The notes under the pieces are model-generated. The model saw only the letters and a program-made list of their open reading frames with translations. It had not been told where the DNA came from and ran no database searches. Below, one piece after another: positions 46,178 through 55,982 of a DNA stretch of 63,394 nt. Location of the stretch: assembly GCF_900113325.1 (NCBI RefSeq), contig NZ_FOOY01000022.1:1-63394 (forward strand), written 5' to 3'. The position numbers and the translations under genes are program-made. Positions within the stretch are counted from its first letter, which is position 1, and the number at the start of each line of letters is the position of its first letter. The DNA is from Sporolactobacillus nakayamae (GTDB lineage: Bacteria > Bacillota > Bacilli > Bacillales > Sporolactobacillaceae).

Positions 46178-46924
46178 ATGACGATTGACTCCAGTTCGAA
46201 AAAGCCTATGCATCTTCAGATAAGAGAGGATTTGCTGCAAAAGATCCGTTCCGGGTTTTATAAAGAAAACCAACTGATTCCAAAGGAGATTGAACTTGCA
46301 GAATCTTATGGTGTCAGTCGTCCTACTATTCGTCAATCCATTCAGGCTCTGGTTAATGAAGGATATTTACAAAGAAAAAAAAGAAAAGGTACGATTGTTC
46401 AACGAAGAAAAATCAATCAAGAATTTACGCACATCATTGAAAGTTACACTACAGAAATGGATCGAAAAGGACTTGATCCTAAGACAACGGTAATGGCCTT
46501 TAAGACGGAGCCAGCAAGCGAGGAAGTCGCAGAAAATCTTGAAATCAAAGAGGGAGAAAACGTTCAAAAGCTAATTCGGTTGCGATTTGCACAGGAAGAT
46601 CCTATTGTGCTCGTGACTACCTATTTACCTGCCAAACAGTTAAAGGATCTCATGGATGTTGATTTCTCAAAACAACAATTATACAGCGCGCTAGCTAAGC
46701 AAGGTTATCCTGTTCGTTCAGTAAAAAGAAAATTGGAGGTTCTCAAAGCAGGTGAGACTGTAGGGGCTTTACTTGATATCGATGCTGATGACCCGATTTT
46801 CTATTTCCATACGATTGGTTATTCTGATCAACATATTCCTGTTGAATATTCGATCTCTAAGTATAGAGGAGACTTGAATTCTTTTGTATTTGAGATCTCA
46901 AATACTACTCAGGATAATCCATAA
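46178..46924 (+). CDS. GntR/HutC-family regulator of the mannose-type PTS cluster
   Basis: A 248-residue regulator: winged HTH (ESYGVSRPTIRQSIQALV, then KRKGTIVQ) and UTRA domain. Starts at GTG 46166 and ATG 46178 are possible; neither has a strong ribosome site. It is convergent with deoC and likely controls deoC and the PTS genes through their shared intergenic region, where an inverted GTTTACA / TGTAAAC pair lies. Confidence 0.85.
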   Translation: MTIDSSSKKPMHLQIREDLLQKIRSGFYKENQLIPKEIELAESYGVSRPTIRQSIQALVNEGYLQRKKRKGTIVQRRKINQEFTHIIESYTTEMDRKGLDPKTTVMAFKTEPASEEVAENLEIKEGENVQKLIRLRFAQEDPIVLVTTYLPAKQLKDLMDVDFSKQQLYSALAKQGYPVRSVKRKLEVLKAGETVGALLDIDADDPIFYFHTIGYSDQHIPVEYSISKYRGDLNSFVFEISNTTQDNP

Positions 46925-46931
46925 TCAGTGA

Positions 46932-46968
46932 AAAACGAAGCATTGTGAAAATCACAATGCTTCGTTTT
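46932..46968. terminator. Bidirectional terminator between the GntR gene and deoC
   Basis: AAAACGAAGCATTGTGA pairs perfectly with its complement over a 3-base loop, giving T runs on both strands. Confidence 0.92.
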
Positions 46969-46993
46969 ACGGTGCTCATTTTCAAGCGAACGA

Positions 46994-47704
46994 TTATACG
47001 TCAATTACGTCTTTTCCTGCTGCGTCCATTTGTTCTTTAATCTCTTTAATGATTCGGATACTTGCACTGCAGCCAATACGTTCCGCTCCGTTTTTAATCA
47101 TCTCAATAAATGTTTGTGCATCGCGGATTCCACCTGCCGCTTTCACTTTAACAGATGATCCGACCGTCTGTTTCATAAGTCGGACGTCCTCAACCGTTGC
47201 GCCACTCGGACCGAATCCCGTTGATGTTTTAATGAAGTCGGGTTTAACAATCTTAGCTATTTCTGCGAGCTTAATGATCTCGTCTTTGGTCAGATAAGCG
47301 TTTTCAAAAATCACCTTAGAGATTGCATGATGATCACGGCAAACAGACACAATTTGCGACATTTCTTCTTTGATATAATCGTAGTTTTTGTTCTTCAATT
47401 CCGAAATATTAATGACATAATCAATTTCGTCCGCTCCGTTTTTAAGCGCATCTTTTGTTTCCGCAATCTTGGCCTCAATTGTCGTTTGACCAAGTGGAAA
47501 GCTAATCGCAGCTCCTACATGAACATCAGTGCCTTTTAAAAGGGACGCGCAAAGCTTGGTCTGTGTCTGATTTATAGCGACCATTTTGAAGTGATACTTC
47601 ATTGCTTCTTTACATAACTTTTCCATATCCTCTTTTGCTGCATCCGGTTTCAGATTCGTGTGATCAATGAATCGACTTAGCGTATCAAGCGAATATTGAG
47701 TCAT
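46994..47704 (-). CDS. deoC: Deoxyribose-phosphate aldolase
   Basis: A 236-residue class I aldolase that splits deoxyribose 5-phosphate into acetaldehyde and glyceraldehyde 3-phosphate. The Schiff-base Lys lies in [10 protein letters not shown] and the second Lys in [12 protein letters not shown] 47704 with GGAGG upstream is the start; the frame to 47719 covers the ribosome site. No other nucleoside genes are near; it is divergent from a mannose-family PTS, so a related substrate may be cleaved. Confidence 0.93.
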   Translation of the reverse strand: MTQYSLDTLSRFIDHTNLKPDAAKEDMEKLCKEAMKYHFKMVAINQTQTKLCASLLKGTDVHVGAAISFPLGQTTIEAKIAETKDALKNGADEIDYVINISELKNKNYDYIKEEMSQIVSVCRDHHAISKVIFENAYLTKDEIIKLAEIAKIVKPDFIKTSTGFGPSGATVEDVRLMKQTVGSSVKVKAAGGIRDAQTFIEMIKNGAERIGCSASIRIIKEIKEQMDAAGKDVIDV

Positions 47705-47795
47705 AACCAACACCTCCATATGTCATTACATATAATATATATCCTTAAACTGTATGTGTCAATAAATAGTTTGAAGGTAATTAGTAAAATCACTA

Positions 47796-47836
47796 TTGAC
47801 AGCGTTTACATAAACAACTACTATAGTGGTGTAAAC
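47796..47836 (+). promoter_or_regulatory. Promoter, cre box and inverted repeat of the mannose-family PTS operon
   Basis: TTGACA (47796-47801), 17 bases, TACTAT (47819-47824). TGACAGCGTTTACA (47797-47810) fits the CcpA consensus TGWNANCGNTNWCA at all fixed positions and overlaps the -35, so glucose repression is expected. GTTTACA (47804) and TGTAAAC (47830) form a spaced inverted repeat across the -10, a candidate GntR operator. Confidence 0.7.
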
Positions 47837-47908
47837 AGCTTAACTATTTTAAATAAATAAGGACATATTTTTTTATTGAATTATATGTATAGATAGGAGG
47901 TGACTTTG

Positions 47909-48328
47909 TTGAAAATTTTGCTAACATCTCACGGAGAATTTTGCACAGGGTTATTGAATAGTTTTCACATGGTAGCGGGTAAATCAAATAACATTTACGC
48001 TTTGGCTTTAACAGATGCGGGAATCAGATCTTTCTCCAATAAGTTGAATGAATTATTAAATGAATTGACTCTTGATGATCAAGTTTTGATTCTGTGCGAT
48101 ATGAAAGGTGGGACTCCCTTCAACGAAAGCTACAAATATTATTTAAGTCACAAGCAATTGGTGAACGTGGTCTATGGGATGAATTTACCTATGGTTATTG
48201 AAACGGGTATGTCGTTAAATTCAGTACAAAGCTTGCAACAATTAGGAAAAATAGCGGTGAGTTCGGGGATTGAGAATGTTGGGGAAGTTTTGGATGAGAG
48301 TAATGAGTTAGATGAATTAGACTTTTGA
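47909..48328 (+). CDS. PTS mannose-family EIIA
   Basis: A 139-residue cytosolic phosphocarrier; the phosphorylated His is in LLTSHGEF and MKGGTPFN is the family's second motif. Start is TTG 47909 behind AGGAGG; GTG 47900 lies within the ribosome site. First gene of an EIIA-EIIB-EIIC-EIID-manA operon. Confidence 0.9.
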   Translation: MKILLTSHGEFCTGLLNSFHMVAGKSNNIYALALTDAGIRSFSNKLNELLNELTLDDQVLILCDMKGGTPFNESYKYYLSHKQLVNVVYGMNLPMVIETGMSLNSVQSLQQLGKIAVSSGIENVGEVLDESNELDELDF

Positions 48329-48352
48329 TCTTGTGAAAGGGGTGCTGCAATA

Positions 48353-48847
48353 ATGACGATTTCCTTAGCTAGAGTAGATGACCGTGTGATTCATGGTCAA
48401 ACGACTACAAGATGGTCAAAAGCTAGGCCAGTTTATGGTATTTTAGCTGTTGGTGATGATATTGCCAATGATGCACTTCGAAAAAAAGTACTGAAGGCTG
48501 CAGCAGGCGATATCAAGCTTGGTGTTTATACGGTGGAGCAAGCACCGGAGAAAATAAAAAAGGCAGTGGAATCCGATAAATTTTATTTTTTAATTAGTAA
48601 TTCGCCACAAACAATGGCTAGGCTTGTGGAAAAAGGCGTTTATATAGGTAAAGAGTTAAATATTGGACCTATGAATACTCGTAAAGGTGCAAAAGTGCTT
48701 GGTAGAACTGTTGCAATAGATGAGCAAGATTATCAAGCATTTAATTATCTAGAAGAACATGGTGTTCAGGTTTTATTTCAACTTCTTCCCGACGATGATC
48801 CGAAATCATGGAAAGTACTGAAAAAAAAGTTTGACGCTTTGAAATAA
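48353..48847 (+). CDS. PTS mannose-family EIIB
   Basis: A 164-residue cytosolic protein. VDDRVIHGQ holds the His that passes phosphate to the sugar (His in EIIB is typical of this family). Length normal. 24 bases after EIIA. Confidence 0.92.
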   Translation: MTISLARVDDRVIHGQTTTRWSKARPVYGILAVGDDIANDALRKKVLKAAAGDIKLGVYTVEQAPEKIKKAVESDKFYFLISNSPQTMARLVEKGVYIGKELNIGPMNTRKGAKVLGRTVAIDEQDYQAFNYLEEHGVQVLFQLLPDDDPKSWKVLKKKFDALK

Positions 48848-48875
48848 AAAGTTAAATGACGAGGAGGGGAGCGCT

Positions 48876-49727
48876 ATGGATTACGCGCTTTTACTAGCAG
48901 CGATTTTGACTGGAGTCTTTTGCTATCTTGGAGCCATTGAATCACCTTGGCTATTTGGAATGACCGGTGGTTTTTATATCGTTGGCAGGCCGTTAGTAGC
49001 AGGACTGCTTGTTGGGTTGGCTTTTGGAGATGTAAAAGCAGGTGTCCTCTGCGGGCTTGCAGTGCAGGCGGTTTTTATTGCTAATTTATCTACTGGTGGT
49101 GCGACAAACAGCGAAATTACCTATGCAGGTTATGGCGGCATAGGCTTGGCCATGGCAACAACTAAAGATCCAGGTGTAGCCGTGGCACTATCGATCCTTG
49201 TTGGTCAAACTTTCGGTTTAATTTTTTATAACTTGCGTATGGCTTTTTATTCCTACTGGAATGCACGTGCGGAAAAAGCTGCGGAGACGCTTAATACTCG
49301 GGGAATTACACTGAATCATTTGATCTACCCCCAAATTTCGACATTCCTCCTTCGATCCGTTCCGATATTCTTAGCAGTATATTTTGGAAAAGGATTAGTT
49401 GACTGGTTGCTGGCAAATATTCCACATGTTGTAACTGATATTATATCTGTTCTTGGTGGTGTTCTGCCTGCATTAGGTATCGCGATGCTGATGAATATAG
49501 TAATCAAAAATAAAGCACATTTGATTTTCTTCTTTGCAGGATTTGTTTTACTTGCTTTTGCTGGCTTGCATATGATCGCCTTGGTGTTCATATCGGCATT
49601 GGTTGCTTATCTTGTATTTCTAGCGAGTCGAAAATCCATTGTAGCTCCAGTCGGAGGACCAGAATCAGTCGAAATGAACAGAAAGCGAGCTGATGAAGAC
49701 GTGTTCGAAGATGAGGATCTTTTCTAA
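48876..49727 (+). CDS. PTS mannose-family EIIC
   Basis: A 283-residue membrane protein with about seven or eight segments and the family motif GLLVGLAFGDVKAGVLCG. The last 30 residues are an acidic, charged tail (EDVFEDEDLF). It forms the sugar channel with EIID. Confidence 0.9.
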   Translation: MDYALLLAAILTGVFCYLGAIESPWLFGMTGGFYIVGRPLVAGLLVGLAFGDVKAGVLCGLAVQAVFIANLSTGGATNSEITYAGYGGIGLAMATTKDPGVAVALSILVGQTFGLIFYNLRMAFYSYWNARAEKAAETLNTRGITLNHLIYPQISTFLLRSVPIFLAVYFGKGLVDWLLANIPHVVTDIISVLGGVLPALGIAMLMNIVIKNKAHLIFFFAGFVLLAFAGLHMIALVFISALVAYLVFLASRKSIVAPVGGPESVEMNRKRADEDVFEDEDLF

Positions 49728-49751
49728 ATGAGCTGAAATGGGGTGGAAATT

Positions 49752-50576
49752 ATGAAGGATGCATCGGATAATGTCTCTTTAAAAAGTAAAGAATTACGGC
49801 AGATCTGGTTAAGATGGGGATTCACACACTTATCTTCGATGAGCTACGAAAAGATACAGGCACATGCATGGGCTTGGTCCTATATTCCGTTTATACGGAA
49901 ATATTATAAGAATAAACCAGAAGCAGCTCGCAGGCTACTTCTCAGACATTCTCAATTTTATAATACAGAACCGCAAACTGGACAGTTGATTAACGGGATT
50001 GTTGCATCGCTTGAAGAGCAGATAGCACAGGGAAAAAACGTTCCGGAAGAAATGCCGACCAATATTAAAACCTCATTAATGGGTCCGATTGCCGGAATTG
50101 GAGATTCATTAATTCAAGGAATAATTGTTCCGATACTTTTATCGATCGCGATGGGACTTGCAACAGGAGGAAACGCACTGGGGCCAATATTCTATATGAT
50201 TGCATACGGTATCATTGGACCGACGATATCTTATCTTTCTTTTAAAAGCGGTTACAAGTTAGGGGTAAGTGCGATTGATACCATCGTTGGCGAGGATGCA
50301 AAGCGCATCACGGATGCATTTAATGTAGTAGGAATTATGGTAGTTGGTGGATTAGCCGCTTCATTGATTGTCTTAAAGACACCACTAAAAATACCAATGG
50401 GTACTGCTTCAGAGCCTTTACAAAAGTTATTAGACGGCATTTTCCCACAGATTCTTCCGTTATCTATGGTATTGCTATCATGGTGGCTTATTTCGTCAAA
50501 ACGGATGTCGCCGACTAAAGTAATTCTTATCCTGTCGGCTATTGTTGCAGTAGGAGTTATCGTTGGCGTCTTTTGA
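49752..50576 (+). CDS. PTS mannose-family EIID
   Basis: A 274-residue membrane protein with the EIID start pattern (WLRWGFTHLSSMSYEKIQ) and MGPIAGIGDSLIQG, the highly conserved EIID motif. ATG 49752 is chosen over GTG 49743 on ribosome-site spacing. Substrate not readable; neighbours suggest a hexose whose phosphate ManA can use, or an amino sugar. Confidence 0.9.
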   Translation: MKDASDNVSLKSKELRQIWLRWGFTHLSSMSYEKIQAHAWAWSYIPFIRKYYKNKPEAARRLLLRHSQFYNTEPQTGQLINGIVASLEEQIAQGKNVPEEMPTNIKTSLMGPIAGIGDSLIQGIIVPILLSIAMGLATGGNALGPIFYMIAYGIIGPTISYLSFKSGYKLGVSAIDTIVGEDAKRITDAFNVVGIMVVGGLAASLIVLKTPLKIPMGTASEPLQKLLDGIFPQILPLSMVLLSWWLISSKRMSPTKVILILSAIVAVGVIVGVF

Positions 50577-50643
50577 TAATAATGGTTCGACATACGCCTA
50601 TCCAATTAGGATGGGCACTATTTAATAAAAGAGGAGAACGTTT

Positions 50644-51552
50644 ATGCTGCTTCTGGAACCTATTTCAAAAAGAAGAATTTGGGGAACGAAACGATTGCAT
50701 CAATTTAGTGGGGATAAAAAAATTGATCGAATTGGATCAGTTTATTCCGTCAGTGCCACTGATGAAATCAGTAACAACATAAAGAATGGCCGATTTATTG
50801 GTAGGGATCTAAATAGCGTTATAAAAGAACAACCGAATCTTTTTGGACTTAGAAATGGTGAAACTTATCCGATTATTGTGTCAATGACAGCTGCTGATGA
50901 AGCACTCAGTATTCAGGTACATCCGCCGGACGAATATGCAAATAGGGTAGAGAGTCAACTTTATGGGAAAAGTGAGTCTTGGTACTTTATTGAAGCGCCA
51001 ATAGATGGCTGGTTGTATGCTGGTTCCAAAATTAATGATAAAAATAAGATAAAAGAGAAGATGAAAGAAGGGAAATATAATGATGTCGTTGACAGGTGTA
51101 AAATTCAATTACATGATCTGTTGTTTATCCCATCAGGGACACTTCACGCTCTAACAAAAGGCGCACTTGTCTATGAAATTCAGCAATCCACAGATATTAC
51201 GTATCGGTTCTTCGATTATAATCGAATTGATCAAGATGGTGAAAAAAGAGAACTCCATTTGGAAAAGGCGATCGAAGCACTGCAACCATACAATCGTGTT
51301 AAACGAACAGAATTTTCGCTTGATAATACTCAAACGGAATATCCCTATGACATCAAACGAACAATTATTAAAGGGAATTACCAAAATACCGAACGAATCT
51401 CGCAATCAATTACAGTGATTAAAGGTCAATTAACCATCAATGATGAAAATGTGAATCAAGGTTGTAGCCTCCTAGTCATGCCAAATGAAAGTGTGGTTAT
51501 TCAAAATCAAGCAGAAGTTGTAATTGCGACTCCGAACTTATATTGGCGGTAG
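50644..51552 (+). CDS. manA: Mannose-6-phosphate isomerase, class I
   Basis: A 302-residue zinc enzyme interconverting mannose 6-phosphate and fructose 6-phosphate. Metal ligands are visible in IQVHPPDEYA (His), GKSESWYF (Glu) and PSGTLHAL (His). GAGGAGAAC precedes the ATG. It closes the PTS operon and suggests that mannose is at least one substrate. Confidence 0.92.
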   Translation: MLLLEPISKRRIWGTKRLHQFSGDKKIDRIGSVYSVSATDEISNNIKNGRFIGRDLNSVIKEQPNLFGLRNGETYPIIVSMTAADEALSIQVHPPDEYANRVESQLYGKSESWYFIEAPIDGWLYAGSKINDKNKIKEKMKEGKYNDVVDRCKIQLHDLLFIPSGTLHALTKGALVYEIQQSTDITYRFFDYNRIDQDGEKRELHLEKAIEALQPYNRVKRTEFSLDNTQTEYPYDIKRTIIKGNYQNTERISQSITVIKGQLTINDENVNQGCSLLVMPNESVVIQNQAEVVIATPNLYWR

Positions 51553-51597
51553 GATAGAAGCGGTATGAATTAGATTACAAAAAATGAATACTCGATG

Positions 51598-51631
51598 ACC
51601 CCCCCTATTTGAGAAATGGGGGTTTTCCTTT
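51598..51631 (+). terminator. Terminator after manA
   Basis: ACCCCC-TATTT / AAAT-GGGGGT stem followed by TTTT, about 46 bases past the manA stop. Confidence 0.75.
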
Positions 51632-51881
51632 TTCTCACTTATATAACTCAACTTTCGCAGCTTAGTTTCGATTCTGCACAAAACCACTTTCAAGGGAATC
51701 CCATTAGATAAAGCAGTATGAATATAACGAAGAATACCCTTGTGACCCGATACCAGTTCGGCGAGCCGGAACAGAGTTTTTCAATCCTAAACTTGGCTGT
51801 TATTGATTTCTTGAAACTTAGATGATAAAAACATATTTTGATTTGATACTTTCAGGAAAACATTGGGAGTGATAAAAAATG

Positions 51882-51910
51882 TTGCGGTTAGGATTTATTT
51901 AATATACAAT
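51882..51910 (+). promoter_or_regulatory. Promoter of the SAM-riboswitch operon
   Basis: TTGCGG (51882-51887), 17 bases, TACAAT (51905-51910), about 40 bases before the aptamer. Confidence 0.6.
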
Positions 51911-51949
51911 AATCCTCATACAATTACTTTGATAATTAAATAGTCATCT

Positions 51950-52117
51950 TCTTATCAAGAGTGGTGGAGGGACCGGCCCAATGAAACCCAACAACCAGCG
52001 CATGAACGCATGGTGTTAATTCCTGCAGATTTATTCTGAAAGATAAGAGACCAATTGACTCAATTCATTGCGAGTTTAATAAAATTGTCTCCTTATCTCA
52101 TGGGGGCAATTTTTTTA
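51950..52117 (+). promoter_or_regulatory. SAM-I (S-box) riboswitch with terminator
   Basis: The aptamer runs from TCTTATC (51950) to GATAAGA (52048), with the S-box core AGAGTGGTGGAGGGA, AATGAAACCC, CAACC and GGTG.TAATTCCTGCA. The terminator is AAAATTGTCTCC / GGGGGCAATTTT (52081-52113) plus T run. The 3' side of P1 (AGATAAGAGA) can pair with TCTCCTTATCT inside the terminator, the expected antiterminator. High SAM should stop transcription of the operon at 52297. Confidence 0.95.
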
Positions 52118-52296
52118 TTTCTCAATTAGATTAAGGGGTGATGCAACAGAGGTTTTTTTACCCAAGGACAAAATATGTGATCATTAAATCATAGTTTGTA
52201 TATAGGAAAAATAAAAAATGAAGAAATGATTCATAAACAAGAAAAATAATTTTGTATTTTCATCGGTGTTAATTAGAGACAGATGGGACGATCGGC

Positions 52297-52773
52297 ATGG
52301 ACAAGGAGAAAGTGTATCATGATTTAATGCAACAAATGCGAGCCCTGTTTGATCAAGAATTTGATTTGGTTGCGAACATGAGTAATATGGTCTCTCTTAT
52401 TTTTGAAAAGGTTCCCGGGCTAAACGGAACGACCTTTTACCGATGGAAGAATGATGAATTAATTCTTGGACCGTTTCAGGGCAGGGTTGCTTGCATGCAT
52501 ATTCCTCTTCAGAAAGGCGTGTGCGGTAAGGTAGCTTTTACGAAAAAGACGGAAATTGTCCCGGATGTTCATCAGTTCCCTGGTCATATTGCGTGTGATC
52601 AGCGTTCAAAATCAGAGATTGTCGTTCCTGTTTTTGAACCGGACAGTAATCGATTCTTTGGCGTTTTGGATTTAGACAGCCCATTAGTGAATCACTTTGA
52701 TGCCATAGATGCCAGGCATCTGGAACAGCTGGCACCATTGGTTTTTGGTATTCAGAAAGGGGATGAACACTAA
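52297..52773 (+). CDS. Free methionine-(R)-sulfoxide reductase (GAF domain)
   Basis: A 158-residue GAF-domain enzyme. Three cysteines C66, C76 and C100 have the same spacing (10 and 24) as the catalytic set of E. coli fRMsr, in the motifs VACMHIP, GVCGKVA and FPGHIACDQRSKSEIV. It reduces free methionine-R-sulfoxide to methionine with thioredoxin. It is the first gene after the SAM riboswitch, which fits methionine supply. The ribosome site is weak. Confidence 0.88.
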   Translation: MDKEKVYHDLMQQMRALFDQEFDLVANMSNMVSLIFEKVPGLNGTTFYRWKNDELILGPFQGRVACMHIPLQKGVCGKVAFTKKTEIVPDVHQFPGHIACDQRSKSEIVVPVFEPDSNRFFGVLDLDSPLVNHFDAIDARHLEQLAPLVFGIQKGDEH

Positions 52774-52800
52774 TCATGGATCGTCGGAGGAGGTGCGGCT

Positions 52801-53973
52801 TTGGTTGATTTTAAGCCTTCCGAACGCGTTCGGAAGCTGCCTGTTAATTTTTTTGGCCAGTTGGATAATAAATTGGCTGCTATTGAAAAGACAGGGGCAC
52901 CGTTCATTAATTTATCTAAGGGGAATCCCGATCTGCCGACTCCGGAACACATTGTAGCTTCGTTAAAGTCGGCGGTGGATCAGCCGGAAAATCATGCTTA
53001 TCCCCCATTTCTCGGAAAAGAAAAGGTACGATTGGCAATTGCTGATTTTTATAAAAAGGAATATGGAGTCACATTGGATCCGGTCAATGAGGTTGCTGTT
53101 TTCCATGGCGCGCATATCGGCATCACCGGGATCCCGCAAGCGCTGCTTAATCCGGACGATTATATGCTGATTACGGATCCTTGTTATCCGATCTATTATT
53201 CTTCGGCCATGCTCTCGCAGGCAAGAACCTATGCTATGCCGCTTGAGGAGTCGAATCGATATCTTCCTGATTATCGAAGTATTCCGGACGATGTGCTGCA
53301 AAACGCGCGGCTCCTTATGCTCAATTATCCGAACAATCCGACCGGTGCACTGGCAACGAAGGATTTCTTTCGAAAAACAATTGATTTTGCCCAGACACAT
53401 CGCATTCCGGTTGTTAATGACTTTGCCTATGCTTCACTTGGATTTGATCATAATAAGCCGCTGAGTCTGCTCCAAATTGAACAAGCAAAGAGCGTTGCGG
53501 TCGAAGTATATACTCTATCGAAAACATATAATATGGCAGGCTGGCGATTCGGGTTTGCTGTGGGCAATGCTTCAGTTATCAAGGCATTGAATCACTTTCA
53601 AATGCATGCCTGCAGCACGGTGTTCGGTGCGGTTCAAGATGCCGCGGCATGCGCGCTGCAATCATCGCAAGAGTGTGCACGCGAGCTGGTTCACATCTAT
53701 CAACGGAGGCGTGATGTGCTCATCGGTGGGTTAAGTCGAATCGGTTGGACTGTTGCTTCTCCGCCAGGCACATTTTTTGCCTGGCTAAAGGTACCTGCAG
53801 GATACAACAGTCAGTCTTTCTCGGATATGTTGTTTCGCGAAGCACACATTGTGACGGCTCCGGGGATTGGATTCGGGAATAATGGCAACGACTTTATAAG
53901 GATCAGTCTCGTACACAGTGAAGACGTGCTGGCGGAGGCGGTCAGACGAATTGATGCGTTGCACTTATTTTAA
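52801..53973 (+). CDS. PLP-dependent aminotransferase, class I/II
   Basis: A 390-residue fold-type I aminotransferase. PLP Lys lies in YTLSKTYNMAGWRFG and the conserved NYPNNPTGA is present. It starts at TTG 52801 behind GGAGGAGG. It resembles the MtnE/DapL/alanine-type group. In a SAM-riboswitch operon the natural reaction would be transamination of 4-methylthio-2-oxobutyrate to methionine; that is inference. Confidence 0.85.
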   Translation: MVDFKPSERVRKLPVNFFGQLDNKLAAIEKTGAPFINLSKGNPDLPTPEHIVASLKSAVDQPENHAYPPFLGKEKVRLAIADFYKKEYGVTLDPVNEVAVFHGAHIGITGIPQALLNPDDYMLITDPCYPIYYSSAMLSQARTYAMPLEESNRYLPDYRSIPDDVLQNARLLMLNYPNNPTGALATKDFFRKTIDFAQTHRIPVVNDFAYASLGFDHNKPLSLLQIEQAKSVAVEVYTLSKTYNMAGWRFGFAVGNASVIKALNHFQMHACSTVFGAVQDAAACALQSSQECARELVHIYQRRRDVLIGGLSRIGWTVASPPGTFFAWLKVPAGYNSQSFSDMLFREAHIVTAPGIGFGNNGNDFIRISLVHSEDVLAEAVRRIDALHLF

Positions 53974-53998
53974 TAGGTTGGGAGATTGAGAGTGTAGG

Positions 53999-54772
53999 AT
54001 GATAAAGATAGATTTAACAGGTCAAAATGTATTCGTTACCGGAGGCGGTTCTGGGATCGGCAAGGGGATTGCCGACCTCTTTCTCGAGGCCGGTGCCGCG
54101 GTGGCTGTCGCTGATGTCGCTTTTGAACAAAAAGCGGAACGAAAATCCGGTCGTTTGGTGCATCTCAAATTGGATGTGACGGATAAGAAGGATGTCAACC
54201 AAGCGGTGAAGACAGCTGCTGATCTTCTGGGAGCACCAATAAATGTTGTCGTGAACAGCGCGGGCATCTCGACGATGGATTATGCTGTGGACATTAAGGA
54301 AGAAGATTGGGACCGCGTTATGGATGTCAACGCTAAAGGAACTTTTCTTGTATCACAAGCGGTTGCCCGTCAGATGAATGAGCATGGGATTGAAGGGAGG
54401 ATCATTAATATTGCGTCACAGGCTGGCAAGAACGGCTACCGCTGCATGGGAAATTATTGTTCATCAAAGCATGCGGTACTCGGATTCACGAAGGTCATGG
54501 CAGTCGAGCTGGCACATCAACAGATTCTGGTCAATGCAATCTGTCCGGGCATTGTCGAAACAAGTATGAAGCATCGGGAGCGGATTGACGGTGCCAAGCT
54601 CAGAACTATGACACCGGAACAGATCTATCAGGAAGATTGCTCGCAAGTACCGCTGGGAAGAACGGCGCTTCCATCTGATGTGGCAAATGTTGCTCTGTTT
54701 TTGGCTAGTCCGCTTTCTTCCTATATGACTGGTCAAGCAATCAATGTAACTGGCGGTATGACCATGAATTAA
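53999..54772 (+). CDS. Short-chain dehydrogenase/reductase
   Basis: A 257-residue SDR with the coenzyme motif TGGGSGIGKGIA, NSAG, and the catalytic Ser and YCSSK (Tyr, Lys). The C-terminal MTGQAINVTGGMTMN is typical. It oxidises or reduces a hydroxyl/keto group with NAD(P). It lies between an aminotransferase and an iron-type dehydrogenase, all in the SAM-controlled operon. Substrate unknown; a hydroxy or oxo methionine analogue is one possibility. Confidence 0.87.
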   Translation: MIKIDLTGQNVFVTGGGSGIGKGIADLFLEAGAAVAVADVAFEQKAERKSGRLVHLKLDVTDKKDVNQAVKTAADLLGAPINVVVNSAGISTMDYAVDIKEEDWDRVMDVNAKGTFLVSQAVARQMNEHGIEGRIINIASQAGKNGYRCMGNYCSSKHAVLGFTKVMAVELAHQQILVNAICPGIVETSMKHRERIDGAKLRTMTPEQIYQEDCSQVPLGRTALPSDVANVALFLASPLSSYMTGQAINVTGGMTMN

Positions 54773-54789
54773 AGACCGGTGTTATCATT

Positions 54790-55929
54790 TTGTTATTAAA
54801 GGAGTTCAAAGCAATGTCTTTTCACGTGGTTTCCAGAGTCGGACCCCAGCAGTATAGTTCTGAAGAAGGTGCCTATGATTATCTGCCGGAATTTCTCGAA
54901 GCATTGTCTGCCACACGGATTCTAATTCTTCATGGCATCAAGTCATGGCAAAAGGCGGCACCGTATTTCCCAGATCTAGCTCAGGCAGGCTTTGATGTGT
55001 TCGACATGACGTTTGGCGGTGAATGTTCGCACAAAGAGATTGCTCGAGTCATTGAAGAGATTCACAGATCGAGGATTGATCTGGTCATTGGAATCGGCGG
55101 GGGAAAGGTCATCGATACGGCGAAAGCTGCAGCGGTTAAATCGGGCGGAATTCAACTTGTGATCCTGCCGACGATGGCAAGCAACTGTGCCGCATGGTCG
55201 GCACTCAGCGTTCTTTATAAGGATAACGGAATTTCGATTGGGCATGAACTCTATCCGAGACAGTCCAGCCTTGTTCTTATCGAGCCAAGAGTGATTTTGG
55301 ATTCGCCTTTGGATTATTTTATCGCGGGAATTGCCGATACATTGGCGAAATGGTATGAGTCCGATAGCTTGCTGACACATGTCGGTACCAATCATCTTTC
55401 GCTTTTGTACGCCCGCGAGTCGGCCAAAATCTGCCGAGATATTCCTTTGAATCACGGCGCGCAGGCGGTTGAGGATATGAAGCAGGGCGTTTTATCGGAC
55501 GCCTGGCAGCTTGTCATGGAAACGAACATTATCGCGGGTGGTTTGGTCGGCGGTTTTGGAGATGCCTATGGACGCGCGACTGCGGCGCATTCCATACATG
55601 ATGCGCTCACTTATTTTCCAGAAACGGTGCATCTGCTGCATGGAGTAAAAGTGGCTTATGGCATTATGGTCCAGTTAGCGCTTGAAAAAAAGTGGGATGA
55701 AATCCATCGCCTGTTGCCGTTTTACCGTCGTCTGAAGCTGCCGGCAAGTTTACAGGATTTGCATCTTAATAAACGTTCTGAGGAAGATATTCGTCAGTTA
55801 GCTGCTTATGCAGTCAGTCCGGATAAAACCATTCATTTGCTCCCTTTTAAAGTGACGGAGGATTCGGTTCTTGAAGCCATTAGGCAGCTTGATAAGTATA
55901 CGGCTGACTCTGCAGAAAGGAATAACTAG
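54790..55929 (+). CDS. Iron-type alcohol dehydrogenase family protein (YbdH/HcxA-like)
   Basis: A 379-residue GldA-type enzyme. GIGGGKVIDTAKA binds coenzyme; metal ligands are Asp in IADTLAKWYES and the His residues in AAHSIHDAL and HLLHGVKVAYG. The segment MASNCAAWSALSVLY is like E. coli YbdH (HcxA), a hydroxycarboxylate dehydrogenase; in E. coli the methionine aminotransferase gene ybdL lies close by. Start could also be ATG at 54814. With the aminotransferase it may link a 2-hydroxy acid to an amino acid. Confidence 0.83.
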   Translation: MLLKEFKAMSFHVVSRVGPQQYSSEEGAYDYLPEFLEALSATRILILHGIKSWQKAAPYFPDLAQAGFDVFDMTFGGECSHKEIARVIEEIHRSRIDLVIGIGGGKVIDTAKAAAVKSGGIQLVILPTMASNCAAWSALSVLYKDNGISIGHELYPRQSSLVLIEPRVILDSPLDYFIAGIADTLAKWYESDSLLTHVGTNHLSLLYARESAKICRDIPLNHGAQAVEDMKQGVLSDAWQLVMETNIIAGGLVGGFGDAYGRATAAHSIHDALTYFPETVHLLHGVKVAYGIMVQLALEKKWDEIHRLLPFYRRLKLPASLQDLHLNKRSEEDIRQLAAYAVSPDKTIHLLPFKVTEDSVLEAIRQLDKYTADSAERNN

Positions 55930-55982
55930 GTCTTAAAACCAAGTAATCCTACTAGAAAATATATGAAAGGAGGCGCTAACCG

